This document shows, piece by piece, positions 31,001-44,300 of a stretch of 64,000 nucleotides of DNA. The DNA is from Rugalucina vietnamica (lineage: Eukaryota; Mollusca; Bivalvia; Lucinida; Lucinidae), in NCBI GenBank assembly GCA_964017185.1, contig OZ024882.1, positions 35,636,488 through 35,700,487 on the forward strand. The letters run 5' to 3'. The number at the start of each line of letters is the position of its first letter. The stretch's first letter is position 1. Both the position numbers and the translations under genes were made by a program. The notes below the pieces were generated by a model that saw nothing but the letters and a program-made list of their open reading frames with translations, had not been told where the DNA came from and made no database searches.

Positions 31001-33335
31001 TGACCAGCAGCATGGGATTTCTGGAGAACCGTCCAATGTAGGAAAACGTTTTATATCTCTAAATACATGCGCTGGTAGGGCTAACTGTCGAGTAGTATAG
31101 CAGTATGGATTTTCAAAGTCTTGGCGGAACGGTGTCGGCAAAAGGCAAATTTCATCCTGCTAGCAGCACGAAAATGACCAGCAGCATGGGATTTCTGGAG
31201 AACCGTTCAATGTAGGAAAACGCTTTATATCTCTAAATGCATGCGCTGGTAGGGCTAACTGTCGAGTAGTATAGCAGTGTGGATTTTCATCGTCTTGGCG
31301 GAACGGTATCGGCAAAAGGCAAATTTCGTCCTGCTAGCAGCATGAAAATGACCAGCAGCATGGGATTTCTGGAGAACCGTCCAATGTAGGAAAACGCTTT
31401 ATATCTCTAAATACATGCGCTGGTAGGGCTAACTGTCGAGTAGTATAGCAGTATGGATTTTCAAAGTCTTGGCGGAACGGTGTCGGCAAAAGGCAAATTT
31501 TATCCTGCTAGCAGCACGAAACTGACCAGCAGCATGGGATTTCTGGAGAACCGTCCAATGTAGGAAAACGCTTTATATCTCTAAATACATGCGCTGGTAG
31601 GGCTAACTGTCGAGTAGAATAGCAGTATGGATTTTCAAAGTCTTGGCGGAACGGTGTCGGCAAAAGGCAAATTTCATCCTGCTTGCAGCACGAAAATGAC
31701 CAGCAGCATGGGATTTCTGGAGAACCGTTCAATGTAGGAAAACGCTTTATATCTCTAAATGCATGCGCTGGTAGGGCTAACTGTCGAGTAGTATAGCAGT
31801 ATGGATTTTCATAGTCTTGGCGGAACGGTATCGGCAAAAGGCAAATTTCGTCCTGCTAGCAGCATGAAAATGACCAGCAGCATGGGATTTCTGGAGAACC
31901 GTCCAATGTAGGAAAACGCTTTATATCTCTAAATACATGCGCTGGTAGGGCTAACTGTCGAGTAGTATAGCAGTATGGATTTTCAAAGTCTTGGCGGAAC
32001 GGTGTCGGCAAAAGGCAAATTTCATCCTGCTAGCAGCACGAAAATGACCAGCAGCATGGGATTTCTGGAGAACCGTTCAATGTAGGAGAACGCTTTATAT
32101 CTCTAAATGCATGCGCTGGTAGGGCTAACTGTCGAGTAGTATAGCAGTATGGATTTTCATCGTCTTGGCGGAACGGTATCGGCAAAAGGCAAATTTCGTC
32201 CTGCTAGCAGCATGAAAATGACCCGCAGCATGGGATTTCTGGAGAACCGTCCAATGTAGGAAAACGCTTTATATCTCTAAATACATGCGCTGGTAGGGCT
32301 AACTATCGAGTAGTATAGCAGTATGGATTTTCAAAGTCTTGGCGGAACGGTGTCGGCAAAAGGCAAATTTCATCCTGCTAGCAGCACGAAAATGACCAGC
32401 AGCATGGGATTTCTGGAGAACCGTTCAATGTAGGAAAACGCTTTATATCTCTAAATACATGCGCTGGTAGGGCTAACTGTCGTGTAGTATAGCAGTATGG
32501 ATTTTCATCGTCTTGGCGGAACGGTATCGGCAAAAGGCAAATTTCGTCCTGCTAGCAGCATGAAAATGACCAGCAGCATGGGATTTCTGGAGAACCGTCC
32601 AATGTAGGAAAATGCTTTATATCTCTAAATACATGCGCTGGTAGGGCTAACTGTCGAGTAGTATAGCAGTATGGATTTTCAAAGTCTTGGCGGAACGGTG
32701 TCGGCAAAAGGCAAATTTCATCCTGCTAGCAGCACGAAAATGACCAGCAGCATGGGATTTCTGGAGAACCGTTCAATGTAGGAAAACGCTTTATATCTCT
32801 AAATGCATGCGGCTGGTAGGGCTAACTGTCGAGTAGTATAGCAGTATGGATTTTCATCGTCTTGGCGGAACGGTATCGGCAAAAGGCAAATTTCGTCCTG
32901 CTAGCAGCATGAAAATGACCAGCAGCATGGGATTTCTGGAGAACCGTCCAATGTAGGAAAACGCTTTATATCTCTAAATACATGCGCTGGTAGGGCTAAC
33001 TGTCGAGTAGTATAGCAGTATGGATTTTCAAAGTCTTGGCGGAACGGTGTCGGCAAAAGGCAAATTTCATCCTGCTAGCAGCACGAAAATGACCAGCAGC
33101 ATGGGATTTCTGGAGAACCGTTCAATGTAGGAAAACGGTTTATATCTCTAAATACATGCGCTGGTAGGGCTAAATGTCGAGTAGTATAGCAGTATGGATT
33201 TTCATAGTCTTGGCGGAACGGTATCGGCAAAAGGCAAATTTCGTCCTGCTGACAGCATGAAAATGACCAGCAGCATGGGATTTCTGGAGAACCGTCCAAT
33301 GTAGGAAGACGGTTTATATCTCTAAATACATAATG
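28057..33335 (-). repeat. 174-bp satellite array, left arm, about 30 monomers
   Basis: 'gggatttctgg' recurs at 28230, 28404, 28578, 28752 and so on, exactly 174 bp apart almost throughout. Two monomer types alternate: one with 'ttttcatcgtcttgg' and 'ggtatcgg', the other with 'ttttcaaagtcttgg' and 'ggtgtcgg', making a 348-bp dimer. The order breaks at about 30244 (hybrid), 30766-30940 (two of the first type) and 31462-31635 (two of the second). The inner end stops mid-monomer at 'ctctaaatacat' (33335). Strand is given relative to the right array. Confidence 0.92.
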
Positions 33336-34169
33336 TACATGCTAAACCATCCAACGCTATTTCAACGTCAGCGTCTTCCAGGACCATGACTTTGGAAATA
33401 ATGAGAATGTGTTATAAAGAGGTATATTAGATGTGAATGGAAAGCAACAATTACTCCTAATACGTCATGCATACGCCACAGCAGTGAAATACTCAATGAT
33501 TCAAATGTACTTTACCCATCTCTCCAACCCCCCCCCCCCCCTCAAAAGAGGAAAAAGAAAAGAAAAAAAAAGATACTTGAGTGGCGGGGAACACGTTCGC
33601 ATATGACACAGCCGAATATTAACTGAAACTAAACCGTGACCAGCAAGGTTTTCCGTAGAAGCGCAAATATAACTGAATATATAGTTTGGCAAATAGGTCA
33701 TTATATGGGCGGCAACTTAACAATTCATATCTGGGCGTGGTCGACTAGTCCGGCATCTGTTCAAGTAGGGAGATTTTTGAAAAGTCGAACACAGTCAGCC
33801 TAGACTGTTGTCACAAATTTACCAGATACCTGTAATATTTTGTCCAATCCTATATGAATTAGACAAATTCGTATTTCATTCTTATTTTCTAACTTTAATC
33901 TTTTAACTGTATACCTTTGGCTTAAGGTAGATCAAACCCAATAGCGAATTCATGAGGTAACGCCCATACAGTTACCAATTTGCTGAATTATACAACATGC
34001 GAATATAAATGAACATGAGTAGCATGCACTAAACATGCGACCAGTTGTGCGATATTCAACCAGGTGCTTCCTCGTATATATACTAAACAAAAGTGAAAAT
34101 GTTACACTCGTATTCTAACTTGAATTTCTGTCTCTCATTTCATTTGATTGCAACTTTAGAGGTCGTCAC
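33336..34169. other. Spacer start, no gene
   Basis: AT-rich non-repetitive DNA with a C-run (33529-33541). No open frame or match to other parts of the window was seen. Confidence 0.4.
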
Positions 34170-34836
34170 ACCTAAGCGGAAGTCCCTCAACGCAGACTTC
34201 CGTTAAGTTGCGAACTTGAGTTATGCAATATTCGTTTTAATTCGTTTGTCTGCGTTTCAATACGTTGTAGAGCGTTGGTGGTGTTCGCATGAATGCGTTT
34301 GCTTGCGTGAGCATTCGTCAGGATGAGTCTTACCTGCCAGAAAATTTTAAACAGGTGTGTTGAAAACAATTTTTCGCATATGTGCGTTTCACTTCGTTCA
34401 CCAATCGCAAGTCTTCGCAAAGCATTCGTTATCGTGCGTAATCGTGCTTAATAGCTCTGTCACACATTCACGTATCAGCGGCGTATCGCTCACGTATCTA
34501 TGAAAATGTCGATACGCCGAGGTCTGAACCGTATTTTGCTCGGGAGACGTATGTACCACGTACGTGTGACGTTCCTGCAACGTTCCCGTGGCGTATACGT
34601 GACGTATCTGTATTCGTATGGAATTTCACTTTCGTATGTACGGCGTATCAATGCGTATGTGATACGTACGTGTGACGTATGTAAGGCGTATGAAGTGTAC
34701 GCGTGACGTATCTACGGCGTATGTACTGCGTTCCATTCTTATCTGCGGCGTATCTGTTCTGTACCAATTGCTTTTTAATACCTATGAGAACAAACGGTTG
34801 TGTTCACTTTGCTCATGCAATTCGCACATTATAATT

Positions 34837-35074
34837 ATGAGCCGCCGCATGGAAAAAAAACAACAATCTGCATAGGCAAAAACAAAGGCGCCGATCAGCT
34901 TCGCATTAACTGCGGAGCTGATCAGTGCCTTTGTTTTTTCTACATGGATAGTACAATTCCTCTACTTTCTAAATCCAAAATTTCCAGCCTCTTACCATCT
35001 TCTGAGACTGTACAGGCCGGTTTGTGTCAGACCTGATCGGAACCCAAATTGTTGGTTTCTCACGCACAGGCTCA
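34837..35074. mobile_element. F1 inverted-repeat element inside a foldback
   Basis: Ends 'gagccgccgcatggaaaa' and 'tttctcacgcacaggctcat'; hairpin 'gatcagcttcgcattaactg' / 'gagctgatcag' intact. Confidence 0.75.
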
Positions 35075-35079
35075 TAAAA

Positions 35080-35340
35080 GAGGTCGAAGATGCCACCGGA
35101 GAAATCTAGATAATCTAGATTAACACCGAAAAAAACCGAGGTGGTGGTGGGGGAACATCTTCAAGCTCTCCATCCTGGTCGTAAGACCACATGAACAAAG
35201 ACGGAGGCTACACCAAGTGTAGCCATGAAAGAACCCTGCACGACACCCCGAACCGTGAGAAACATTTGATCCATGACTTCGGAAAAACGAAAACATACAT
35301 ATAGAAGCATTAAGATTCTCTTGGAACGCCACAAAATATT
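35080..35340. other. Unique GC-richer segment inside the foldback
   Basis: Unlike the CGTA-word arms around it, this segment is non-repetitive and of more even composition. The minus strand has a frame reading MDQMFLTVRGVVQGSFMATL and onward, broken by a stop near 35160. It might be a captured host fragment; identity is unknown. Confidence 0.25.
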
Positions 35341-36273
35341 CCTAATACTCCTAATACTCACACATACTCCACAGTAGCGAAACGAACGTAGCACATACGT
35401 AGCACATACGCCATTGATACGCGAGATACGCCACACGTACGTCGCTGATACGCCGTAGATACGAAAAGACATTCGAGGATACGCCATACATACGTCACAC
35501 ATACGTAGCAGATACGAAAGGTACGCTGTACATACGTCACGGTTACGTGGCATTTTAACCGCTACGTACGTGTGGCGTATCAGGAGTATGAGCTACGTAT
35601 CTACGACGTACCTGCCACGTTGCTTTCGTATGTACCACGTATGTGTGACGTATGTACGGCGTATCGGGCCTGCTACGTACGTGCTACGAATTTTTAAGTG
35701 CACATAAAAAAAACGTAGCACCTCGGCGTATGAGGAGTATGAGCTACGTATCGAAGAGTATGAGCTACGTATGCCCACGTATCTACGACGTACGTGTGAC
35801 GTACCTTTCGTATCTCGATACGCCGTAGATACGTGAGTCGATACGCGAATGTGTGACAGCCCCTATAAGGATTCACAACTAACTGTAAAATTGCATCATG
35901 CTATTAGGCTAATTTGCATATCAACTGAAGAGTTGCGCTTCAATGACGATTGCTTGCGCTCTTCAATGCACTGTACCGCTTACAAGCGCATTGTTGCGAA
36001 TCGAATCCGACGCATGAATGCGAAGTATTACGTTTAGTCAACGAACGCATACGGAGGGAAACTTTGACAAACAGATCCATGCGAAACGTAGCGTTGCACA
36101 TATATCGTAGCGTTGCGCAGAAGCCGTAGTCTTCGGGTTCGAAACATGTCTGTGCCAATTTAGTAGGTCTATATCTTTATTTCTCTACTTTAATATATAT
36201 ATATAACAATGGTTTAGTAGGACGTAAATTTCAATATTAACAAAATACTAAAACCCGGAATCGTATATGTATC

Positions 36274-37470
36274 AAGAATTTATCGTTTATAGCGGGTGCA
36301 ATTTAGATTCCTTATTAATTCCTTTAAAACGTAATATCTCTAAAGATTTTGTGGTTATGGCGTAAGGTGTAGTTTTATTTTCCAGCTATATTATTTTATT
36401 TAATATATTTTTTCTTAAATTCAACATCCATCCCAAGTTTTTCAAATGTGTATGAAAAATATATATTTCTAACTTCAAGGGTAGTTCCCCCCGAATTGGT
36501 CTTTTTTCATAATTCCCGGAATGTTAACTGATACCGGAATATAAGTTGCATTTATTTTATACTTTACAGTGAAACCCAATGTATATCAAAACTTGATAAA
36601 ATTGGTATTTTCATTGATATGAAATTTCACTGATATCAAATCTCACTGATATCAAAAGTCACTAGTGACTGATATCAGCCTATATCGTCACTGTAATGAC
36701 GTCAGATTTTTTGGATTACTTCTGACGTTTCCATTTACTTGACGTCATTAAATGTGTCTCACTTCAGAAATTCAAACGCCTATAGCGCCGTTATTTATGA
36801 ACGAAAACATAAAGTGTGGATATTCATTTTCTTAGTTAGAACATAAGGAACAATGTGGTACCAAAATTATTCGTGTTTTCAAAAAAATTTTGTTTTTGCA
36901 TTTTCAGCTATACTATGTAAAGTATAAAATAAATACAGATACAGAACAAACGTTATGTTTACGTCTTACGCTAAATACTCTGCCGTATAAGCACAATACG
37001 TAAACAATGGTAAAGGTGTTTCACGTTTACTTGAGTGCGTTAATTTAAAACTGAATTCTTGCGAGTTGTGCAGGTATATACTACTCAAAAGAATCCAGCA
37101 ATTATCGCTTCCCAAACTAAGATCTATCACATAGAATGAACATGTATTCTTTAAACAAAATACCTTTCCGTAATCTAAAATAAATGCAATACTTATATTG
37201 CGGTATCAGACGAACGTTCCGGGATTTATGAACAAAAAGACTATTTCAAGGGGAACTACTGCCGTAGAAATTAAAAAATACATCTTTTTCACATACATTT
37301 GAATAACCTGAGATGGATGGTGCGTTTAAGAAAGAAATATATCAAATAAAATAATATAGCTTGAAAAAACAACTACATCCTACGACATAACCACAAAACT
37401 TTGGAGATATTACGTTTAAAATAAATTAATGAGGAATCTGATTCGCACCCGCTATATTCCATAAATTCTT
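36274..37470. mobile_element. 1.2-kb foldback with 300-bp arms
   Basis: 36274-36567 is the imperfect inverse of 37171-37470 ('aagaattta' ... 'tatagcgggtgc', 'aacgtaatatctc', 'ttgtggttatg', 'agctatattattttatttaa'). The inner part is AT-rich and contains a cluster of ACTGATATCA words (about 36625-36690). No coding sequence. Confidence 0.7.
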
Positions 37471-37489
37471 TATACATTTACTTATTATT

Positions 37490-37640
37490 TTATTTATGTA
37501 TAGCACATTGATTCGTACATATCTAAAACGTCAAACGTCAGATACAGCTTTAGTATACAACATTAAAGTAAAAGAACATGGATTCGTACAGATCTAAAAC
37601 GCAAAATGTCAGATAAAGCCTTAAACTGTTGCAACAGCAT
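37490..37640 (+). repeat. Direct duplication of about 65-70 bp
   Basis: 'gattcgtacatatctaaaac' with 'gtcagataca' at about 37510, and 'gattcgtacagatctaaaac' with 'gtcagataaa' at about 37578. The stretch to 37935 holds nothing else. Confidence 0.5.
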
Positions 37641-37935
37641 GGAGAATGTCTTGCAAAGGCTAAAATTAACTACGCCATCAAAAAGAATATGCCATAAAAT
37701 CTAAAAAGTATTAACCGTGTCAGAACAACACATACCAACAGACAAGAAAATAAAAAGGTAGATCAGCATAGGTAACAGAAGAAAAAACTGCCTCCACATT
37801 TTTATTACTTAGAAAGTTCAATCCCTCCCTGTGTCTCAAGCTAAATGAGTCTTACCGAAGAACAGCTTATTTAGAGTCTGACCTGGACGCATATCCTGTA
37901 CGAGTCCCGTCGTGGTACGGTTCATATATATCCCA

Positions 37936-38330
37936 TCAAGCATTCAAAGATGGTTGTAAAATTCTAATGAAAAGCTTTTCTTTTTCCTCCAACATACTGC
38001 CATTTGCATTTGAAACACTGTAAATGGGGAAGATATTGCAGAACAAGAGTAAAAATGTTAACATTTAAAACCCTCAAGTTTGCATCATTTGTTTGTTGTC
38101 TATGCACTGTCATTCTTTGTTTGACCATGTTTGTAGTTTTCCCGATGTAGAATTCGCCACAGTTTTTACACGTGGGAGTGTAGACTACAAACTCAGTTTT
38201 ACAGTTCATGTTTGATTTGACTTCGAAGTGACGAAAGTTTTTTCTTTCCATTGTATTAAATCTGGACATGTTTTACACCTCTTATCACTACATTTCGACA
38301 TCCTACCTTCCAATATAAACGGCAAGAGAC
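37936..38330 (-). pseudogene. Penelope-like element, GIY-YIG endonuclease fragment
   Basis: Read on the minus strand, three frames each cover part of a typical C-terminus of a Penelope-like retroelement. These are KCSDKRCKTCPDL (about 38310-38270), then CKTEFVVYTPTCKNCGEFYIGKT and VKQRMTVHRQQTND (38210-38080), which are the zinc-binding and GIY-YIG nuclease region. After another shift comes MLEEKEKLFIRILQPSLNA, ending at the stop at 37936. At least two frameshifts make it non-functional. The upstream reverse transcriptase is absent; sequence past 38330 runs into the right satellite array (38375). Confidence 0.75.
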
Positions 38331-38374
38331 AACCCAAGAATCAACGTATCCTAACGTCTTCTAAATTTCACTCC

Positions 38375-41300
38375 AATATATTGGAAGGACGAAATTTGCC
38401 TTTTGCCGATACCGTTCCGCCAAGACTATGAAAATCCATACTGCTATACTACTCGACAGTTAGCCCTACCAGCGCATATATTTAGAGATATAAACCGCTT
38501 TCCTACATTGAAAGATTCTCCAGAAATCCCATGCTGCTGGTCATTTTCGTGCTGCTAGCAGGATGAAATTTGCCTTTTGCCGACACCGTTCCGCCAAGAC
38601 TTTGAAAATCCATACTGCTATACTACTCGACAGTTAGCCCTACCAGCGCATGTATTTAGAGATATAAACCGTTTTCCTACATTGGACGGTTCTCAAGAAA
38701 TCCCATGCTGCTGGTCATGTTCATGCTGCTAGCAGGACGAAATTTGCCTTTTGCAGATACCGTTCTGCCAAGACGATGAAAATCCATACTGCTATACTAC
38801 TCGACAGTGAGCCCTACCAGCGCATGCATTTAGAGATATAAAGCGTTTTCCTACATTGAACGGTTCTCCAGAAATCCCATGCTGCTGGTCATTTTCGTGC
38901 TGCTAGCAGGATGAAATTTGCCTTTTGCCGACACCGTTCCGCCAAGACTTTGAAAATCCATACTGCTATACTACTCGACAGTTAGCCCTACCAGCGCATG
39001 TATTTAGAGATATAAACCGTTTTCCTACATTGGACGGTTCTCCAGACATAGAGGAAAACGGTCATTTTCATGCTGCTAGCTGGACGAAATTTGCCTTTTG
39101 CCGATACCGTTCCGCCAAGACGATGAAAATCCATACTGCTATACTACTCGACAGATAGCCCTACCAGCGCATGCATTTAGAGATATAAAGCGTTTTCCTA
39201 CATTGAACGGTTCTCCAGAAATCCCATGCTGCTGGTCATTTTCATGCTGCTAGCAGGACGAAATTTGCCTTTTGCCGATACCGTTCCGCCAAGACTTTGA
39301 AAATCCATACTGCTATACTACTCGACAGTTAGCCCTACCAGCGCATGTATTTAGAGATTTAAAGCGTTTTCCTACATTGAACGGTTCTCCATAAATCCCA
39401 TGCTGCTGGTCATTTTCGTGCTGCTAGCAGGATGAAATTTGCCTTTTGCCGACACCGTTCCGCCAAGACTTTGAAAATCCATACTGCTATACTACTCGAC
39501 AGTTAGCCCTACCAGCGCATGTATTTAGAGATATAAACCGTTTTCCTACATTGGACGGTTCTCCAGAAATCCCATGCTGCTGGTCATGTTCATGCTGCTA
39601 GCAGGACGAAATTTGCCTTTTGCAGATACCGTTCTGCCAAGACGATGAAAATCCATACTGCTATACTACTCGACAGTGAGCCCTACCAGCGCATGCATTT
39701 AGAGATATAAAGCGTTTTCCTACATTGAACGGTTCCCCAGAAATCCCATGCTGCTGGTCATTTTCGTGCTGCTAGCAGGATGAAATTTGCCTTTTGCCGA
39801 CACCGTTCCGCCAAGACTTTGAAAATCCATACTGCTATACTACTCGACAGTTAGCCCTACCAGCGCATGTATTTAGAGATATAAACCGTTTTCCTACATT
39901 GGACGGTTCTCCAGACATAGAGGAAAACGGTCATTTTCATGCTGCTAGCTGGACGAAATTTGCCTTTTGCCGATACCGTTCCGCCAAGACGATGAAAATC
40001 CATACTGCTATACTACTCGACAGATAGCCCTACCAGCGCATGCATTTAGAGATATAAAGCGTTTTCCTACATTGAACGGTTCTCCAGAAATCCCATGCTG
40101 CTGGTCATTTTCATGCTGCTAGCAGGACGAAATTTGCCTTTTGCCGATACCGTTCCGCCAAGACTTTGAAAATCCATACTGCTATACTACTCGACAGTTA
40201 GCCCTACCAGCGCATGCATTTAGAGATTTAAAGCGTTTTCCTACATTGAACGGTTCTCCATAAATCCCATGCTGCTGGTCATTTTCGTGCTGCTAGCAGG
40301 ATGAAATTTGCCTTTTGCCGACACCGTTCCGCCAAGACTTTGAAAATCCATACTGCTATACTACTCGACAGTTAGCCCTACCAGCGCATGTATTTAGAGA
40401 TATAAACCGTTTTCCTACATTGGACGGTTCTCCAGAAATCCCATGCTGCTGGTCATGTTCATGCTGCTAGCAGGACGAAATTTGCCTTTTGCAGATACCG
40501 TTCTGCCAAGACGATGAAAATCCATACTGCTATACTACTCGACAGTGAGCCCTACCAGCGCATGCATTTAGAGATATAAAGCGTTTTCCTACATTGAACG
40601 GTTCCCCAGAAATCCCATGCTGCTGGTCATTTTCGTGCTGCTAGCAGGATGAAATTTGCCTTTTGCCGACACCGTTCCGCCAAGACTTTGAAAATCCATA
40701 CTGCTATACTACTCGACAGTTAGCCCTACCAGCGCATGTATTTAGAGATATAAACCGTTTTCCTACATTGGACGGTTCTCCAGACATAGAGGAAAACGGT
40801 CATTTTCATGCTGCTAGCTGGACGAAATTTGCCTTTTGCCGATACCGTTCCGCCAAGACGATGAAAATCCATACTGCTATACTACTCGACAGATAGCCCT
40901 ACCAGCGCATGCATTTAGAGATATAAAGCGTTTTCCTACATTGAACGGTTCTCCAGAAATCCCATGCTGCTGGTCATTTTCATGCTGCTAGCAGGACGAA
41001 ATTTGCCTTTTGCCGATACCGTTCCGCCAAGACTTTGAAAATCCATACTGCTATACTACTCGACAGTTAGCCCTACCAGCGCATGCATTTAGAGATTTAA
41101 AGCGTTTTCCTACATTGAACGGTTCTCCATAAATCCCATGCTGCTGGTCATTTTCGTGCTGCTAGCAGGATGAAATTTGCCTTTTGCCGACACCGTTCCG
41201 CCAAGACTTTGAAAATCCATACTGCTATACTACTCGACAGTTAGCCCTACCAGCGCATGTATTTAGAGATATAAACCGTTTTCCTACATTGGACGGTTCT

Positions 41301-44300
41301 CCAGAAATCCCATGCTGCTGGTCATTTTCATGCTGCTAGCAGGACGAAATTTGCCTTTTGCCGATACCGTTCCGCCAAGACTTTGAAAATCCATACTGCT
41401 ATACTACTCGACAGTTAGCCCTACCAGCGCATGCATTTAGAGATATAAAGCGTTTTCCTGCATTGAACGGTTCTCCAGAAATCCCATGCTGCTGGTCATT
41501 TTCGTGCTGCTAGCAGGATGAAATTTGACTTTTGCCGACACCGTTCCGCCAAGACTTTGAAACTCCATACTGCTATACTACTCGACAGTTAGCCCTACCA
41601 GCGCATATATTTAGAGATATAAACCGTTTTCCTACATTGGACGGTTCTCCAGAAATCCCATGCTGCTGGTCATTTTCATGCTGCTAGCAGGACGAAATTT
41701 GCCTTTTGCCGATACCGTTCCGCCAAGACGATGAAAATCCATACTGCTATACTACTCGACAGTGAGCCCTACCAGCGCATGCATTTAGAGATATAAAGCG
41801 TTTTCCTACATTGAACGGTTCTCCAGAAATCCCATGCTGCTGGTCATTTTTGTGCTGCTAGCAGGATGAAATTTGACTTTTGCCGACACTGTTCCGCCAA
41901 GACTTTGAAAATCCATACTGCTATACTACTCGACAGTTAGCCCTACCAGCGCATGTATTTAGAGATATAAACCGTTTTCCTACATTGGACGGTTCTCCAG
42001 ACATCGAGGAAAACGGTCATTTTCATGCTGCTAGCAGGACGAAATTTGCCTTTTGCCGATACCGTTCCGCCAAGACGATGAAAATCCATACTGCTATACT
42101 ACTCGACAGTTAGCCCTACCAGCGCATGTATTTAGAGATATAAACAGTTTTCCTACATTTGACGGTTCTCCAGAAATCCCATGCTGCTGGTCATTTTCAT
42201 GCTGCTAGCAGGACGAAATTTGCATTTTGCCGATACCGTTCCGCCAAGACTTTGAAAATCCATACTGCTATACTACTCGACAGTTAGCCCTACCAGCGCA
42301 TGCATTTAGAGATACAAAGCGTTTTCCTACATTGAACGGTTCTCCAGAAATCCCATGCTGCTGGTCATTTTCGTGCTGCTAGCAGGATGAAATTTGCCTT
42401 TTGCCGACACCGTTCCGCCAAGACTTTGAAAATCCATACTGCTATACTACTCGACAGTTAGCCCTACCAGCGCATGTATTTAGAGATATAAAACGTTTTC
42501 CTACATTGGACGGTTCTCCAGAAATCCCATGCTGCTGGTCATTTTCATGCTGCTAGCAGGACGAAATTTGCCTTTTGCCGATACCGTTCCGCCAAGACGA
42601 TGAAAATCCATACTGCTATTCTACTCGACAGTGAGCCCTACCAGCGCATGCATTTAGAGATATAAAGCGTTTTCCTACATTGAACGGTTCTCCAGAAATC
42701 CCATGCTCCTCGTCATTTTCGTGCTGCTAGCAGGATGAAATTTGCCTTTTGTCGACACCGTTCCGCCAAGACTTTGAAAATCCATACTGCTATACTACTC
42801 GACAGTTAGCCCTACCAGCGCATGTATTTAGAGATATAAACCGTTTTCCTACATTGGACGGTTCTCCAGAAATCCCATGCTGCTGGTCATTTTCATGCTG
42901 CTAGCAGGACGAAATTTGCCTTTTGCCGATACCGTTCCGCCAAGACGATGAAAATCCATACTGCTATACTACTCGACAGTTAGCCCTACCAGCGCATGCA
43001 TTTAGAGATATAAAGCGTTTTCCTACATTGAACGGTTCTCCAGAAATCCCATGCTGCTGGTCATTTTCGTGCTGCTAGCAGGATGAAATTTGCCTTTTGC
43101 CGACACCGTTCCGCCAAGACGATGAAAATCCATACTGCTATACTACTCGACAGTTAGCCCTACCAGCGCATGCATTTAGAGATATACATGTAAAGCGTTT
43201 TCCTACATTGAACGGTTCTCCAGAAATCCCATGCTGCTGGTCATTTTCATGCTGCTAGCAGGATGAAATTTGCCTTTTGCCGACACCGTTCCGCCAAGAC
43301 GATGAAAATCCATACTGCTATACTACTCGACAGTTAGCCCTACCAGCGCATGCATTTAGAGATATAAACCGTTTTCCTACATTGGACGGTTCTCCAGAAA
43401 TCCCATGCTGCTTGTCATTTTCATGCTGCTAGCAGGACGAAATTTGCCTTTTGCCGATACCGTTCCGCCAAGACTATGAAAATCCATACTGCTATACTAC
43501 TCGACAGTTAGCCCTACCAGCGCATGCATTTAGAGATATAAAGCGTTTTCCTACATTGAACGGTTCTCTAGAAATCCCATGCTGCTGGTCATTTTCGTGC
43601 TGCTAGCAGGATGAAATTTGCCTTTTGCCGACACCGTTCCGCCAAGACTTTGAAAATCCATACTGCTATACTACTCGACAGTTAGCCCTACCAGCGCATG
43701 TATTTAGAGATATAAACCGTTTTCCTACATTGGACGGTTCTCCAGAAATCCCATGCTGCTGGTCATTTTCATGCTGCTAGCAGGACGAAATTTGCCTTTT
43801 GCCGATACCGTTCCGCCAAGACGATGAAAATCCATACTGCTATACTACTCGACAGTTAGCCCTACCAGCGCATGCATTTAGAGATATAAAGCGTTTTCCT
43901 ACATTGAACGGTTCTCCAGAAATCCCATGCTGCTGGTCATTTTCGTGCTGCTAGCAGGATGAAATTTGCCTTTTGCCGACACCGTTCCGCCAAGACGATG
44001 AAAATCCATACTGCTATACTACTCGACAGTTAGCCCTACCAGCGCATGCATTTAGAGATATACATGTAAAGCGTTTTCCTACATTGAACGGTTCTCCAGA
44101 AATCCCATGCTGCTGGTCATTTTCATGCTGCTAGCAGGATGAAATTTGCCTTTTGCCGACACCGTTCCGCCAAGACGATGAAAATCCATACTGCTATACC
44201 ACTCGACAGTTAGCCCTACCAGCGCATGCATTTAGAGATATAAACCGTTTTCCTACATTGGACGGTTCTCCAGAAATCCCATGCTGCTGGTCATTTTCAT

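Larger units (their letters stand above)
34457..35859. mobile_element. 1.4-kb foldback built from CGTATGTACGGCGTA words
   Basis: Tips CTGTCACACATTCACGTATC (34457) and GATACGCGAATGTGTGACAG (to 35859). Arms (34457-34760; 35345-35859) consist of permuted words ACGTAC, GTGTGACG, GGCGTATC, TACGTATCTACG. The centre has been filled by an F1 element (34837-35074) and a unique 260-bp segment (35080-35340). ORFs in the arms (VSATYVWRIS-like) merely reflect the words. Confidence 0.75.
34170..36130. repeat. GCGTTGCGAA-word repeat surrounding a foldback
   Basis: 34170-34440 and 35870-36130 are enriched in TGCGTT/TTCGCA/ATGCGTT words in opposite orientations ('cgcatgaatgcgtttgc' against 'gcatgaatgcgaagtatt'). 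The foldback at 34457-35859 sits between them. This looks like an older word-type element split by a younger one, but alignment between the two halves is weak. Confidence 0.35.

Noticed and set aside
31508-31837. 109-codon ORF spanning two satellite monomers (and similar ones at 33075, 38925, 39794, 40663, 41880, 45023)
   Set aside because: All are satellite monomers whose in-frame TAG is missing; the period is a multiple of three, so such ORFs arise automatically.
28057-33335. CRISPR-like array
   Set aside because: Repeats are contiguous 174-bp units without unique spacers, in a eukaryotic context; it is a satellite.
35161-35553. 130-codon minus-strand ORF
   Set aside because: Most of it is the CGTAYG-word arm of a foldback; only the small unique part (35161-35340) was kept as a curiosity.
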